Below, one piece after another: positions 23,489-32,317 of a stretch of 64,000 nt of DNA; position 1 is the stretch's first letter; each line of letters starts with the position of its first letter. The notes beneath the pieces are model-generated. The model did no database searches, was not told the DNA's origin, and saw only the letters and a list, made by a program, of their open reading frames with translations. Location: positions 2,480,001 to 2,544,000 of the forward strand of contig NZ_CP109430.1 of NCBI RefSeq assembly GCF_036250735.1. The letters run 5' to 3'. Position numbers and translations under genes: made by a program. Origin of the DNA: Streptosporangium sp. NBC_01495. Its GTDB lineage: Bacteria; Actinomycetota; Actinomycetes; Streptosporangiales; Streptosporangiaceae.

Positions 23489-25069
23489 TCAGCGGTAATA
23501 GTCGGGGTAGTCGGGCTCCTGGGCCCGGTGGTGGTTGCCCCGGTTTTCCCGGCCCCGTGCCTCGGCGCCGGTGGCCGCGGTCTCGGGGGCCGCCGGTGCC
23601 GTGCCGTAGAGCTCGCCGTAGCTCGGCCAGCTCGTCGCGTCACTCCCGTTGGGAGTGCCGGGCTCGGGCCACGCGGCCGGGCTGGCCGGGCTGGCCTGCC
23701 GGGGCTCGTAGCCGTATCCGCCCGTCGCCGCCCCGCCCCGCGGGTCGGCGGGACGGTCCGGGGTGGGGGGGACGGTCCGGGAGGGGCCGGTCGAGGTGGA
23801 GACCGCCTGGCTCGGACCGGTGATCGCGTCGTCCTCGATGGTGGCCCAGCCCGAGCTGACCTCGTACGAGCCCGCGGGCGGAGCGCCGTAGACCGGTGTC
23901 TGGTACGAGGAGTAGGACGGGCCGGGGTCGTCGAGGATGTCGGCGGTGTTCGCCGCCGGCCAGCCCCCCGACGAAGGACTCGTGGCCTGGGCCCACGGGT
24001 TGTCCGCCGGGTTGCTGCCGACCTTGGGCGGCTGCTGCGGGTTGCGATGGGAGGCGGCGAGCGGGTCGGCCGCGGCGGGGAAGCCACCGCTGGTCGTGGG
24101 GCCCATGGGCGGCATCGGGGCCCCGCCGCCGCCGGGACGGCCGACGGCCGGGCCGGGGCGGGCGCCGGGGGTGCCGTTGCCGTTCGCCGGGGAACCGGCG
24201 CCGTTGGGCCGGGAGTTCGCGCCGTTCGGCGCGGAGCTCGCGCCGCGGCGGGGGTAGGAGCCGCCGAGCGGGTCGTTCAGCGGGTCGGGCCGGGACGGGC
24301 CGCCCTGGGCGGGCCTGGGTGAGCCGCCGCCCTGGGCGGACTGGGCCGCCGGCTGCGAGGACGCCCTGTTGCCGCCGCGACGGGAACTCGCCCGGGAGGG
24401 GCGGGACTCACCGAAGGCGCCGGGAGTGGGGGCCGCGAACGTCACGGTCTTCTGGTCGGCGAGCGAGGCGGCCGTGGGAGCCGGGTTCGGCTGGACCGGG
24501 GCGACCAGGTCGGAGAGACCGGAGGGTAGCGAGGCGGAGGCGATGGCCGGTTCGGGAGCGGGCCTGGCCGGCGGGGCCGGGGGCCGCTGTGGGGTGTTGC
24601 GGGAGGGCTGGGGTCTGGTCGGCAGCGGGGCCTGCACGGTCACCGCGTCGGCGTCGGCCTTCTGGCCTTCCTGCTCGACGGGACGGCTCGCGCCCATCCG
24701 AGCCGCCAAGGACCCTCCGAAACCGCCCTCGTCGGCCTGGAGCCGCGTCCAGTAGTCGTCGTCGTAGTCGTCCACCTGGCCGAACTCGTTCAGCCCGCGC
24801 TTGCCCCGGGAACTCGGCGGGCGCGGCTGGCGTGGTGGCTTCGGCTCGTCGAACGGGGTCAGATCGGGGGTGAAATGGTTCATCTTCGGTTCTCTGGTGG
24901 CGAAGTCGTCGCTGGACATGGTCGGAGTCAGCGCCTCCTTCTCCGCCATCTCCCGCAGACGTTCCGCGGGGAGCGCGCTCTCCCTGCGGTTCATCGACCG
25001 CATTCCCAGTGCCACGACGACGAGCACGAGGAGCACGACGGCGACCAGGCTTACTACGACCGCGATCAT
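23489..25069 (-). CDS. Proline/glycine-rich membrane-anchored protein, unknown
   Basis: A 526-residue protein with one N-terminal membrane helix (MIAVVVSLVAVVLLVLVVVA), then a charged stretch (LPAERLREMAEKEALTPTM) and about 400 residues rich in Pro, Gly, Ala and Ser that look disordered. Short acidic and aromatic patches (DDYDDDYWTRL) break the low complexity. There is no enzymatic domain. The topology suggests a short outside end and a long cytoplasmic or extracellular tail. Codon use stays actinomycete-like throughout, and the antisense frames are compositional shadows. The function is not recognised. Confidence 0.65.
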   Translation of the reverse strand: MIAVVVSLVAVVLLVLVVVALGMRSMNRRESALPAERLREMAEKEALTPTMSSDDFATREPKMNHFTPDLTPFDEPKPPRQPRPPSSRGKRGLNEFGQVDDYDDDYWTRLQADEGGFGGSLAARMGASRPVEQEGQKADADAVTVQAPLPTRPQPSRNTPQRPPAPPARPAPEPAIASASLPSGLSDLVAPVQPNPAPTAASLADQKTVTFAAPTPGAFGESRPSRASSRRGGNRASSQPAAQSAQGGGSPRPAQGGPSRPDPLNDPLGGSYPRRGASSAPNGANSRPNGAGSPANGNGTPGARPGPAVGRPGGGGAPMPPMGPTTSGGFPAAADPLAASHRNPQQPPKVGSNPADNPWAQATSPSSGGWPAANTADILDDPGPSYSSYQTPVYGAPPAGSYEVSSGWATIEDDAITGPSQAVSTSTGPSRTVPPTPDRPADPRGGAATGGYGYEPRQASPASPAAWPEPGTPNGSDATSWPSYGELYGTAPAAPETAATGAEARGRENRGNHHRAQEPDYPDYYR

Positions 25070-25186
25070 TGCACCACCCTCAAGGCCATGGCCTTACAGC
25101 GGCGCCGGTGAGATCGCGCGGCCATCGACGCGACCTGCCCCCATGCATCACCTGCGCTTGGACATTGGATCTGATTGTGTCGGACC

Positions 25187-25215
25187 ACTATGAGCGTTGT
25201 CACACCCTAAGTGAA
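25187..25215 (-). promoter_or_regulatory. Candidate promoter of the proline-rich membrane protein
   Basis: On the minus strand, -35 TTCACT (25215-25210) and -10 CATAGT (25192-25187) are 17 bases apart. They lie about 120 bases before the ATG at 25069. Each box matches the vegetative consensus at four of six positions. Confidence 0.35.
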
Positions 25216-25252
25216 GAATTGGTAACCATTACTACCTCCGGTGTTTGGCCAG

Positions 25253-25819
25253 TCACTCGATGTGCGCCGCGGTGAGCCGTCCCCAGGCGATCGTCTTGTC
25301 CGCGATGCTCTTCAAGGTCTCGTTAAGGAGGGATCCCTTAGGCAGATCGACCTTGCCGCCGAGCGCGTAGACAGTGAAACGATAGTTCTCCTGGGCGTCG
25401 CACGGAGGGCTATAGCCCACCTTGCCGTTCGTCGTGCTTCCTTCGACGGCTCCCACCGGAACGCTACCCTCCGGTAGCTCGTTGGTGCGCGGATCGATGT
25501 CGAAAACGACCCAGTTCACCTCGCCGCCCGTCCGGGAGTTGTTGTCCACCACGATCGCGACGGACTTCGTGCCCTCCGGCACGCGAGACCAGCGCAGCGA
25601 CGGGTTACCGGCCGAACCCTTGCATGAATAGTCGGACGGCAGGGGGCCGCCGTCTCTGACCCGGGGGCTGGAGACGCTGATCGGCTCCAGCTGCAACCGT
25701 TCCGTCGAGGCCATGCCGTTCGCCATGCCGCAGCCTGAGGACATGACGACAAGCGCCGCGGCCACCGCCATTTTTGAGGTGTGCCGCGGGCGGCGCGTAG
25801 ACGTTTTCGGCTGCCCCAT
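25253..25819 (-). CDS. YbhB/YbcL-type PEBP lipoprotein
   Basis: A 188-residue protein. A basic start (KTSTRRPRHTSK) is followed by a hydrophobic stretch ending VVMSSGC, a plausible lipobox, so it is probably a membrane-anchored lipoprotein. The mature part is a phosphatidylethanolamine-binding-protein fold with LPSDYSCKG, NPSLRWSRVPEGTKS, VNWVVFDIDP and YSPPCDAQENYRFTVYAL, the family's ligand-pocket motifs. The bacterial members' physiological role is poorly known. It is a single-gene unit; ATG 25819 is the start that gives a sensible signal peptide. Confidence 0.85.
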   Translation of the reverse strand: MGQPKTSTRRPRHTSKMAVAAALVVMSSGCGMANGMASTERLQLEPISVSSPRVRDGGPLPSDYSCKGSAGNPSLRWSRVPEGTKSVAIVVDNNSRTGGEVNWVVFDIDPRTNELPEGSVPVGAVEGSTTNGKVGYSPPCDAQENYRFTVYALGGKVDLPKGSLLNETLKSIADKTIAWGRLTAAHIE

Positions 25820-25982
25820 GCCCGATGATGCTACGCGTGTCTGGAAGATGCGCAGACCGGATCGCGAGGTTCCGCAGTGGGAAAAAAGCCGGAAATCAGG
25901 GGAAATCGAGGGGCGGAAGGGGCTGGAGTGACTTTCAAAACGAGTTTCGCCGGACCGTGCGGGGACCGGCGGATCCGAGGGC

Positions 25983-26231
25983 TCAGTCGCCGCCCAGCTC
26001 CCGGTAGGGCTTCCTGAGCAGGTCGACCAGCGGGATGTGCCGCACCTTGACCGCGGGCGGCTCAAGGGCCCGCAGTAGCAGGTCGGCGGGGGCTCCGGTG
26101 ACGTCGGGCCGGGGCCGCAGGCGGTTCAGGGAGACGGCGGGGGAGTAGAAGTCCCCGATTCGCTCGTCGAAGGTCCGCTCCTCAAGGCCTCGCCCCTCGG
26201 ACGGCCTGTCGCCGGATCCGGTGTCGTCCAT
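25983..26231 (-). CDS. 82-residue ORF, possible remnant of a SWIM zinc-finger protein
   Basis: It starts one base after the SNF2 helicase stop, as an operon partner would. Its second half (LRPRPDVTGAPADLLLRAL, then HIPLVDLLRKPYREL) resembles, from memory, the C-terminal end of the SWIM zinc-finger proteins that commonly follow SNF2 helicases in actinomycetes. The SWIM zinc-binding region itself is absent. It may therefore be a short derivative left by a large in-frame loss, or an unrelated small protein. A homology search is needed to decide. Confidence 0.45.
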   Translation of the reverse strand: MDDTGSGDRPSEGRGLEERTFDERIGDFYSPAVSLNRLRPRPDVTGAPADLLLRALEPPAVKVRHIPLVDLLRKPYRELGGD

Positions 26232-26232
26232 G

Positions 26233-29200
26233 TCAGCTCACCGCCCCGGGACCGAGCCGGAACAGCTCGCGCAGTTGGTCGGTGGACAGGTTGGTGATCC
26301 AGTCCTCGCCGGTGCCGACCACGCTCTGGGCGAGGGTCTTCTTGCGTTCGATCATCTCGTCGATCCGCTCCTCCAGCGTGTCAAGGCAGATGAATTTTCT
26401 GACCTGGACGTTTCTGGTCTGGCCGATTCGGAAGGCCCGGTCGGTGGCCTGGTCTTCGACGGCGGGGTTCCACCAGCGGTCCACGTGGACGACGTGGGTG
26501 GCGGCGGTCAGGTTCAGGCCGGTGCCGGCCGCTTTGAGGGAGAGCAGGAACAGCATGGGTTCGTCGTCGCTTTGGAAGCGCTCGACGAGTTCGTCGCGTT
26601 TGCGTTTGGGGAGTCCGCCGTGCAGCCAGAGGACCGGCCGGTCGAGGTGGGCGGCGAGGTAGGGCTGCAGCAGGGTGCCGAACGCGGTGTACTGGGTGAA
26701 GACCAGGGCCTTGTCGCCCTCTGCGACGATCTCCTCGGCGAGTTCCTCCAGCCGGGCGAGTTTCCCCGACCGGCCCGCCAGTCGTGAGCCGTCTTTGAGC
26801 AGCTGGGCGGGGTGGTTGCAGACCTGTTTGAGCTTCGTCATGGTCGCGAGCACGTTGCCACGCCGCTCGATGCCCGTGGAGGCGTCGATCCTGCCCAGCA
26901 TCTCGGCGGTCACCGCCCTGTACAGCTCCGCCTGCTCCGGGGTGAGCGTGCACCAGACCTTCATCTCCTGCTTGTCCGGCAGGTCGGAGATGATCGAGCG
27001 GTCGGTCTTGAGCCGCCGCAGCACGAACGGGCCGGTGGCCCGCTTCAGCGCCGCGGTGGCGTCAGGGTCGCGCCGCGTCTCGATCGGCTCCTGGTAGCGG
27101 GTCCTGAACCGCTTGGCCGGGCCGAGCAGGCCGGGGTTGCAGAACTCCATGATCGACCAGAGCTCCGCCAGATGGTTCTCCACCGGCGTGCCGGTCAGCG
27201 CCAGCCGGGTGCGGGCGGGAATGGACCGCACCGCCCTGGACTGCTGCGCCGAGCTGTTCTTGATCGCCTGCGCCTCGTCGCAGACCACCCGCTCCCACCG
27301 GAGTCCCGCGAGCGCCCCCAGGTCCCGCAGCGCGGTGCCGTACGTGGTGACGACCAGGTCGGCCTCCCGCACGGCGGCGGCCAGCTCCTCGTCGCGCCTG
27401 CGCGTGCCGCCGTGGTGGACGTGGACGCGGAGCGACGGGGCGAATCTGGACGCCTCCTTCTGCCAGTTGCCGATCAGCGACATCGGGCAGACCAGCAGCG
27501 TCGGGGCGGGCGTGCCGGTCTCGCGCTCGGACAGCAGGAGCGAGAGGGTCGAGATGGTCTTTCCGAGCCCCATGTCGTCGGCCAGGACGCCCCCCAGGCC
27601 GAGCCCGGACAGGAAGCTCAGCCAGGACAGGCCGCGCTCCTGGTAGGGGCGGAGAGACCCGCGCAGCGCCCGGGGCGTGGCGACCGGGGTGAGACGGCGG
27701 TCGGCCTCGCCGGAGAGGAGGTCGCCCAGCAGGCCGTCGGCGTCGACCGCGATCAGCGGCAGCCTCTCGTCACCGCCCTCCACGACCTCGCGGATCACCT
27801 CGCCGACGGTCCTCTCGCCGTCGCCGCGCTGCTCGATCACCTTCAGGGCCGCCTTGACCTGCTGGTCGTCCAGCTCGACCCACCGGCCCTTGACCCGCAC
27901 CAGGGGGATGCGGAGCCCGGCCAGCCCGGCCAGCTCCTCCGCGCTGATCGTGTGGTCGCCGACGGCGACGTCCAGCCGGACGCTCACCCGCCCGCCGAGG
28001 CCGAACCCCCCGCCCCTGGCCTCGCCCCCGTCCTCGCCGCCGGGGAGCGCGCGGGTGGTCAGCCTCAGGCCCAGCCCCTGGCGTCCGGCCCAGGCCGGCA
28101 GCAGCACGCCGTATCCCGCCGCCCTGAGCATGGGCGCGCCGTTGCGGAGGAACGAGAACGCCCACGCCGTCTCGACCGTCAGGGCGACCGGCTCGGGGGC
28201 GCGCAGCGCGACGTAGAGGTCGGGATGGAGGCGTACGGCCCGGCCGAGGTCGGCGCGGATCAGCTCCTCGGGCCGCTCGGGCAGCCACGGCGCCCGCTCA
28301 CCGGCCCGGATCCGCTCGGCCGACAGGTAGCGGGCGGGCTCGCGGTCCCCGCGCTCCCGCACGTCCTCGCCGTCCTTGTCCCTCCCGCCGCCTTCGTGCC
28401 CCCGGTCTTCCCGGTGCTCCCCGTCGTCTTCGTGTCCACCGCCGGAGACGCCGTTCAGGTCGTCCGCCGGGGCGAGGCCGAACTCGACCCTCCAGGAGTC
28501 GCCGTCGCCGGCGGGCTCGATCAGCCGGAAGCAGACCCTGACCGGCCCGCCCAGCTCGTGTGCCGCGTCGAACCAGCCGGTCAGGGCCTCGCCGAGCGCC
28601 GCCGCCTCGTCCGGTCTCGCGCCGGGGAGCGAGGCTTCCTCGCCGGTCAGCGCGTACAGCCAGCGGTCGGGCAGGGCGGTCTTGGGGCCGGGGCGGTTGC
28701 CGAGGATCAGCCGGTCGGGCAGTGAGAGCCGCGCCGCGCCGTCGACCAGGCCGTCCAGCGCCTCGCCCAGCACCTCCCCCGGTGGTCTCTCGTGCGTCAC
28801 CGCCCTGCACACCGGCGGCATCGCGCCGGCGAGGCCGGGCAGCGCGGCGAGGTCGGCGCCGGTCAGCACCGGGCGCCACCGGGCCGTGTGGACGCCACCC
28901 TCCAGGACGAGCTGGGGCAGGATCCGGCCGCGCCTGACCAGGCCGCGAGCGTGCTCGGCGACCACGGCGAGGTAGCGGAGGGAGAGGGCGGGCTCCCACG
29001 TGAGGTCCTCCGCGCCGTGTCCGCTCCCGGCGGTGAGACCGGGAGGGACGGGTCCGAGATCCGACAGCGAGCCGAGCAGGCGGAGCGCACCGGTCGGACG
29101 GAACAGCAGGGCCGGGACCCGCCAGGCGGAGATCCTCGGGCTCCGCGCCCGGCTCGCCAGGCCGGACTCGGGGGAGGGCAGCGGGCCCGAGGCCGAGCCG

Positions 29201-29595
29201 GGGAGCAGGACGACCAGCTCTCCCTCGACGGCTGTGGTGTTCGGCAGGGTCGCGACGGTCCCGGTGCTCGTGACGCCCGGGACATGTGCGACGGCGGGGA
29301 CGCCCGCGACGGCCGGGATACCCGGGACGGCCCCCTGAGGGGTCGCCCCGGGCTCGCGGGTCCCGCCCGCATCTCGGGGGAGGGTCCCACCCGAAACTTC
29401 GCTCAGCATCTGTTTTAGGGCTTCTCTGGGAGAATCATCAAAAATTCCGCCCAGCGCGGCGCCCAGCGCGGCCGTGGACGCCGCGAAGGGGTGCGGGCGG
29501 AGGGCGGCGCGGGAAACGGACGGGGGGACCCGGGCGGTGTCCTCCGCCCAGACCCCCACGAATCCATCCACCCAAGCGCCATGGACCACGAGCAC
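26233..29595 (-). CDS. SNF2/RapA-like helicase
   Basis: A 1120-residue protein. The first 550 residues form the variable N-terminal region of bacterial SNF2 proteins. The ATPase core follows: Walker A DDMGLGKTIS, motif Ia LLVCPMSLIGNWQ, DEAQ box, motif III ALTGTPVENHLAELWSI, and the C-terminal helicase half with LVFTQYTAFG, LHGGLPKRKRDELV, SLKAAGTGLNLTAA and DRAFRIGQTRNVQV. It is a DNA-translocating ATPase probably involved in nucleoprotein remodelling or repair. GTG 29595 follows a G-rich ribosome site. A low-complexity acidic/Gly stretch near residues 385-415 is unusual. Confidence 0.92.
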   Translation of the reverse strand: MLVVHGAWVDGFVGVWAEDTARVPPSVSRAALRPHPFAASTAALGAALGGIFDDSPREALKQMLSEVSGGTLPRDAGGTREPGATPQGAVPGIPAVAGVPAVAHVPGVTSTGTVATLPNTTAVEGELVVLLPGSASGPLPSPESGLASRARSPRISAWRVPALLFRPTGALRLLGSLSDLGPVPPGLTAGSGHGAEDLTWEPALSLRYLAVVAEHARGLVRRGRILPQLVLEGGVHTARWRPVLTGADLAALPGLAGAMPPVCRAVTHERPPGEVLGEALDGLVDGAARLSLPDRLILGNRPGPKTALPDRWLYALTGEEASLPGARPDEAAALGEALTGWFDAAHELGGPVRVCFRLIEPAGDGDSWRVEFGLAPADDLNGVSGGGHEDDGEHREDRGHEGGGRDKDGEDVRERGDREPARYLSAERIRAGERAPWLPERPEELIRADLGRAVRLHPDLYVALRAPEPVALTVETAWAFSFLRNGAPMLRAAGYGVLLPAWAGRQGLGLRLTTRALPGGEDGGEARGGGFGLGGRVSVRLDVAVGDHTISAEELAGLAGLRIPLVRVKGRWVELDDQQVKAALKVIEQRGDGERTVGEVIREVVEGGDERLPLIAVDADGLLGDLLSGEADRRLTPVATPRALRGSLRPYQERGLSWLSFLSGLGLGGVLADDMGLGKTISTLSLLLSERETGTPAPTLLVCPMSLIGNWQKEASRFAPSLRVHVHHGGTRRRDEELAAAVREADLVVTTYGTALRDLGALAGLRWERVVCDEAQAIKNSSAQQSRAVRSIPARTRLALTGTPVENHLAELWSIMEFCNPGLLGPAKRFRTRYQEPIETRRDPDATAALKRATGPFVLRRLKTDRSIISDLPDKQEMKVWCTLTPEQAELYRAVTAEMLGRIDASTGIERRGNVLATMTKLKQVCNHPAQLLKDGSRLAGRSGKLARLEELAEEIVAEGDKALVFTQYTAFGTLLQPYLAAHLDRPVLWLHGGLPKRKRDELVERFQSDDEPMLFLLSLKAAGTGLNLTAATHVVHVDRWWNPAVEDQATDRAFRIGQTRNVQVRKFICLDTLEERIDEMIERKKTLAQSVVGTGEDWITNLSTDQLRELFRLGPGAVS

Positions 29596-29659
29596 CTGAC
29601 CACCCCCGCGTTCTTCGTCATGTGGCGGGCGCCGCCCCTGGGCCCGGCCTGCCGACAGA

Positions 29660-30469
29660 CTAGACGTGGCTGCGGAATGCGCGGATCGCCAGAGGGGCGA
29701 AGACCACGGCGAAACCCACGGCCCAGAGCAGCGAGAAGAAGGTGGCCTGGCCGACGTCGCCGCCGATGAGAAGGCCGCGGATGGCGTCCGCCAGGTGAGT
29801 GACGGGGTTGATGTCCGACCAGGTCTTCAGCCAGGGCGGGAAGGTGGCGGAGGGCACCAGCGCGCTGCTGGTGAAGGTCAGCGGCATCATCGTGGAGAAG
29901 GAGATCATCTGTACCTTCTCGGGACTGGAGGCCTTCAGACCGATCAGCACCGACATCCAGGACATGGCCAGGGCGACCACGACCAGCAGGGCGAGGGCAC
30001 CCAGCAGGCCGAAGACGCTGGTGGTCACCCGGAAGCCCAGCACCATGCCGAAACCGATCAGCAGGGCGAACGCCCACACCTGCTTGACGGTGTCGGCGAT
30101 GATGCGCCCCGACAGGGGCGCGGTGCGGGCGATGGGCAGGCTGCGCAGCCGGTCGAAGACGCCCTTGGTGATGTCGGTGTTGAGGCCGATGGCGGTGGAC
30201 AGCGTGTAGAACAGGGCGTTCTGCACGAGCAGGCCGGGCAGGGCGAACTGCAGGTAGTCGCCGGTCGATCCGGAGATCGCGCCGCCGAAGACGTAGGTGA
30301 ACAGCAGCAGGAACATGATGGGCTGGATGCTCAGATCCAGCAGCTCCCACGGGTTGTGCTTGATCTGCACCAGACTGCGCCAGGCCAGTGTCATGGTCTG
30401 CTGCAGCGTGGCCAGGGGGGTGACGCGCTTGGCGGCCACCTGCGGGATGGTCGTCGTCAGCGTGGTCAT
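29660..30469 (-). CDS. ABC-2 type permease (DrrB-like)
   Basis: A 269-residue protein with six hydrophobic segments. It starts with a 40-residue cytoplasmic end (TLAWRSLVQIKHNPWELLD) and contains the DrrB-type motif FDRLRSLPIARTAPLSGRII. ATG 30469 overlaps the ATPase gene stop (ATGA), so the pair is coupled. It forms a DrrAB-type exporter with the preceding gene, probably for a hydrophobic drug or metabolite. Confidence 0.9.
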   Translation of the reverse strand: MTTLTTTIPQVAAKRVTPLATLQQTMTLAWRSLVQIKHNPWELLDLSIQPIMFLLLFTYVFGGAISGSTGDYLQFALPGLLVQNALFYTLSTAIGLNTDITKGVFDRLRSLPIARTAPLSGRIIADTVKQVWAFALLIGFGMVLGFRVTTSVFGLLGALALLVVVALAMSWMSVLIGLKASSPEKVQMISFSTMMPLTFTSSALVPSATFPPWLKTWSDINPVTHLADAIRGLLIGGDVGQATFFSLLWAVGFAVVFAPLAIRAFRSHV

Positions 30470-31452
30470 GCGAAGGCCTCTTCTTTCCGGGGGGTGCCCT
30501 CGTTGTCGGGGGCGCCCTCGTCGTCCGGCAGGCGGCCGGTGAGGGACAGGAACACCTCGTCGAGGCTGGACTTGCGCAGCGCGAGCTCCGAGGCGATGAC
30601 GCCCTGGTCGTCGAGGAGGCGCACGATCGCGGGGACGACGGCGGGGTCGTGGACGGAGGCGGTGGCCCTGCCCCCGTTGAGGTCGGGCGTCTCGCCCAGC
30701 ACGTCGGCCATGATCTTGCCGACCAGCTCGAGGTGCTCGGCCCGCAGGGGGCGCACCTCCAGGACCTGGGCGCCGGTGGTCGCCTTGAGCTGGTCGGAGG
30801 TGCCGGAGGCGATGACCTTGCCGTGGTCGAAGACGACGATGTCGTCGGCGAGCTGGTCGGCCTCCTCCAGATACTGGGTGGTGAGCAGCACCGTGACGCC
30901 GTCGGCCATCAGGCCGCGCACCACGCTCCACAGCTCGGTGCGGCTGCGCGGGTCGAGCCCGGTGGTGGGCTCGTCGAGGAAGAGCACCTGGGGACGGCCG
31001 ACCAGGCTGGCGGCCAGGTCAAGGCGGCGGCGCATGCCGCCGGAGTAGGTCTTGGTGGCACGCCCGCCCGCGTCGGACAGGTCGAAGCGCTTCAGCAGCT
31101 CGCCCGCGCGTGCCCGGGAGTCGGCACGCGTCATGCCCAGCAGGCGGCCGATCATCATCAGGTTCTCGACACCGGTGAGCATCTCGTCGACGGCGGCGTA
31201 CTGCCCCGTCAGGCCGATCAGCGAGCGCACCTGGTGGGCCTGGCGCGTCACGTCGTAGCCGCCGACGCTGGCGGTGCCCGCGTCGGGGCGCAGCAACGTC
31301 GCCAGGACGCGCACCGCGGTGGTCTTGCCCGCCCCGTTGGGGCCGAGCACGCCCAGCAGCCGCCCCTGCGGCACGACGAGATCCACCCCGTCCAGCGCGC
31401 GGGTCTCCCCGTAGCGCTTCACCAGACCCTCGGCCTGGATCGCATACGTCAT
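30466..31452 (-). CDS. ABC transporter ATP-binding protein (DrrA-like)
   Basis: A 328-residue daunorubicin-resistance-type ATPase: Walker A GPNGAGKT, Q-loop IGLTGQYAAVDEMLTGVENL, signature YSGGMRRRLDLA, Walker B VLFLDEPTTGLDPRSR, and a C-terminal domain ending KSSLDEVFLSLTGRLPDDEG. The Q-loop and the C-terminal pattern are typical of DrrA subfamily exporters. The gene is preceded by a possible 11-codon leader peptide. It is the second DrrAB-like system in the window and is not a recent copy of the first, since the two ATPases differ across their length. Confidence 0.92.
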   Translation of the reverse strand: MTYAIQAEGLVKRYGETRALDGVDLVVPQGRLLGVLGPNGAGKTTAVRVLATLLRPDAGTASVGGYDVTRQAHQVRSLIGLTGQYAAVDEMLTGVENLMMIGRLLGMTRADSRARAGELLKRFDLSDAGGRATKTYSGGMRRRLDLAASLVGRPQVLFLDEPTTGLDPRSRTELWSVVRGLMADGVTVLLTTQYLEEADQLADDIVVFDHGKVIASGTSDQLKATTGAQVLEVRPLRAEHLELVGKIMADVLGETPDLNGGRATASVHDPAVVPAIVRLLDDQGVIASELALRKSSLDEVFLSLTGRLPDDEGAPDNEGTPRKEEAFA

Positions 31453-31471
31453 CGTTCACGCCTTTCCGTAA

Positions 31472-31507
31472 TCATCGGATCTCCAGCATGTACTGCGCCA
31501 CCGACAT
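31472..31507 (-). CDS. Possible 11-codon leader peptide before DrrA-like gene
   Basis: A complete tiny frame encodes MSVAQYMLEIR. It has a strong ribosome site (GGAGG, 8 bases before ATG) and stops 19 bases before the ABC ATPase ATG. Its position and good translation signals suggest an upstream ORF through which ribosome stalling or coupling could tune exporter expression. No alternative hairpins are obvious, so the regulatory idea is inference. Confidence 0.4.
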   Translation of the reverse strand: MSVAQYMLEIR

Positions 31508-31708
31508 TTTTTCGACCTCCAGCTGGGGCGTAGGTGAAGAATCGCGGCTGACTCGGCCCGCGCGGGGCCGTGCCGTCGAGGCGCCCGCCCGGAGCGCCCG
31601 TCTCCGGGCCCGCCGCGCCGCCGCCCCCGGTGCCCCCGGTGCCCGGAGGAGTCCCTTCCGTGACGAGGCCGGAGCGCCCGCCGGGACAAGAGCGTTTAGG
31701 CTGACAGC

Positions 31709-32317
31709 GTGAGCGACCGAGCCGATGAGCACAGCGCAGCCCCCGATGAGGCCGGGGCGGCCGGTCTGCCGGGTGGACGCCGCGCAGACGTTCCCGGGCG
31801 CGCCGGTGTCTCCCTGCGCGCCCCCGCCAACCCGGTCTCCCGCAAGGCCATCACGTTGTGGCTGCTGGAGGGGCTGTTCTGGTCCGTTCTCCTGGCCGGG
31901 GGCTCCTTCTTCCTCGCCAGGTGGATCGACGAGGACCGGTGGTCCTGGTTGCCCGGCTGGGCGCTCGACAACATCTGGTGGCTGCCGTGGCTGATGGTGC
32001 TGCTCCTGATTCCGGGCACGCTCATCGAGCCGTTCTGGCGGTACGCCGTGCATCGCTGGGAGTTCAGCGGGGACGTCGTCTACGCCCGTTCCGGGTGGCT
32101 CAGCAGGGAATGGGTGTTCGTCCCCGTCAGCAGGATCCAGACGGTCGACAAGGCGCAGGGCTGGTTCGAGCGCATGCTGGGCCTGGCCACGGTCGAGATC
32201 CGCACCGCCTCCCACGCGGGTTCGTCCACGATCAAGGGTCTTGAGTACGAGGTCGCCGCCGAGCTGGCCGAGGGCCTCGCCCGCCGCGCGGAAGAGCTCA
32301 GGGACGACGCGACGTGA
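31709..32317 (+). CDS. Bacterial PH-domain (DUF304) membrane protein, short
   Basis: A 202-residue protein with a disordered start, two membrane helices (about residues 48-70 and 85-105) and a C-terminal bPH2 domain with GDVVYARSGWLSREWVFVPVSRIQTVDKAQGWFERMLGLATVEIRT split over its length. It is related to YdbS of Bacillus. It overlaps the next gene by GTGA. YdbS/YdbT-type pairs help resist certain bacteriocins, and a role in envelope defence is possible. Confidence 0.85.
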   Translation: MSDRADEHSAAPDEAGAAGLPGGRRADVPGRAGVSLRAPANPVSRKAITLWLLEGLFWSVLLAGGSFFLARWIDEDRWSWLPGWALDNIWWLPWLMVLLLIPGTLIEPFWRYAVHRWEFSGDVVYARSGWLSREWVFVPVSRIQTVDKAQGWFERMLGLATVEIRTASHAGSSTIKGLEYEVAAELAEGLARRAEELRDDAT

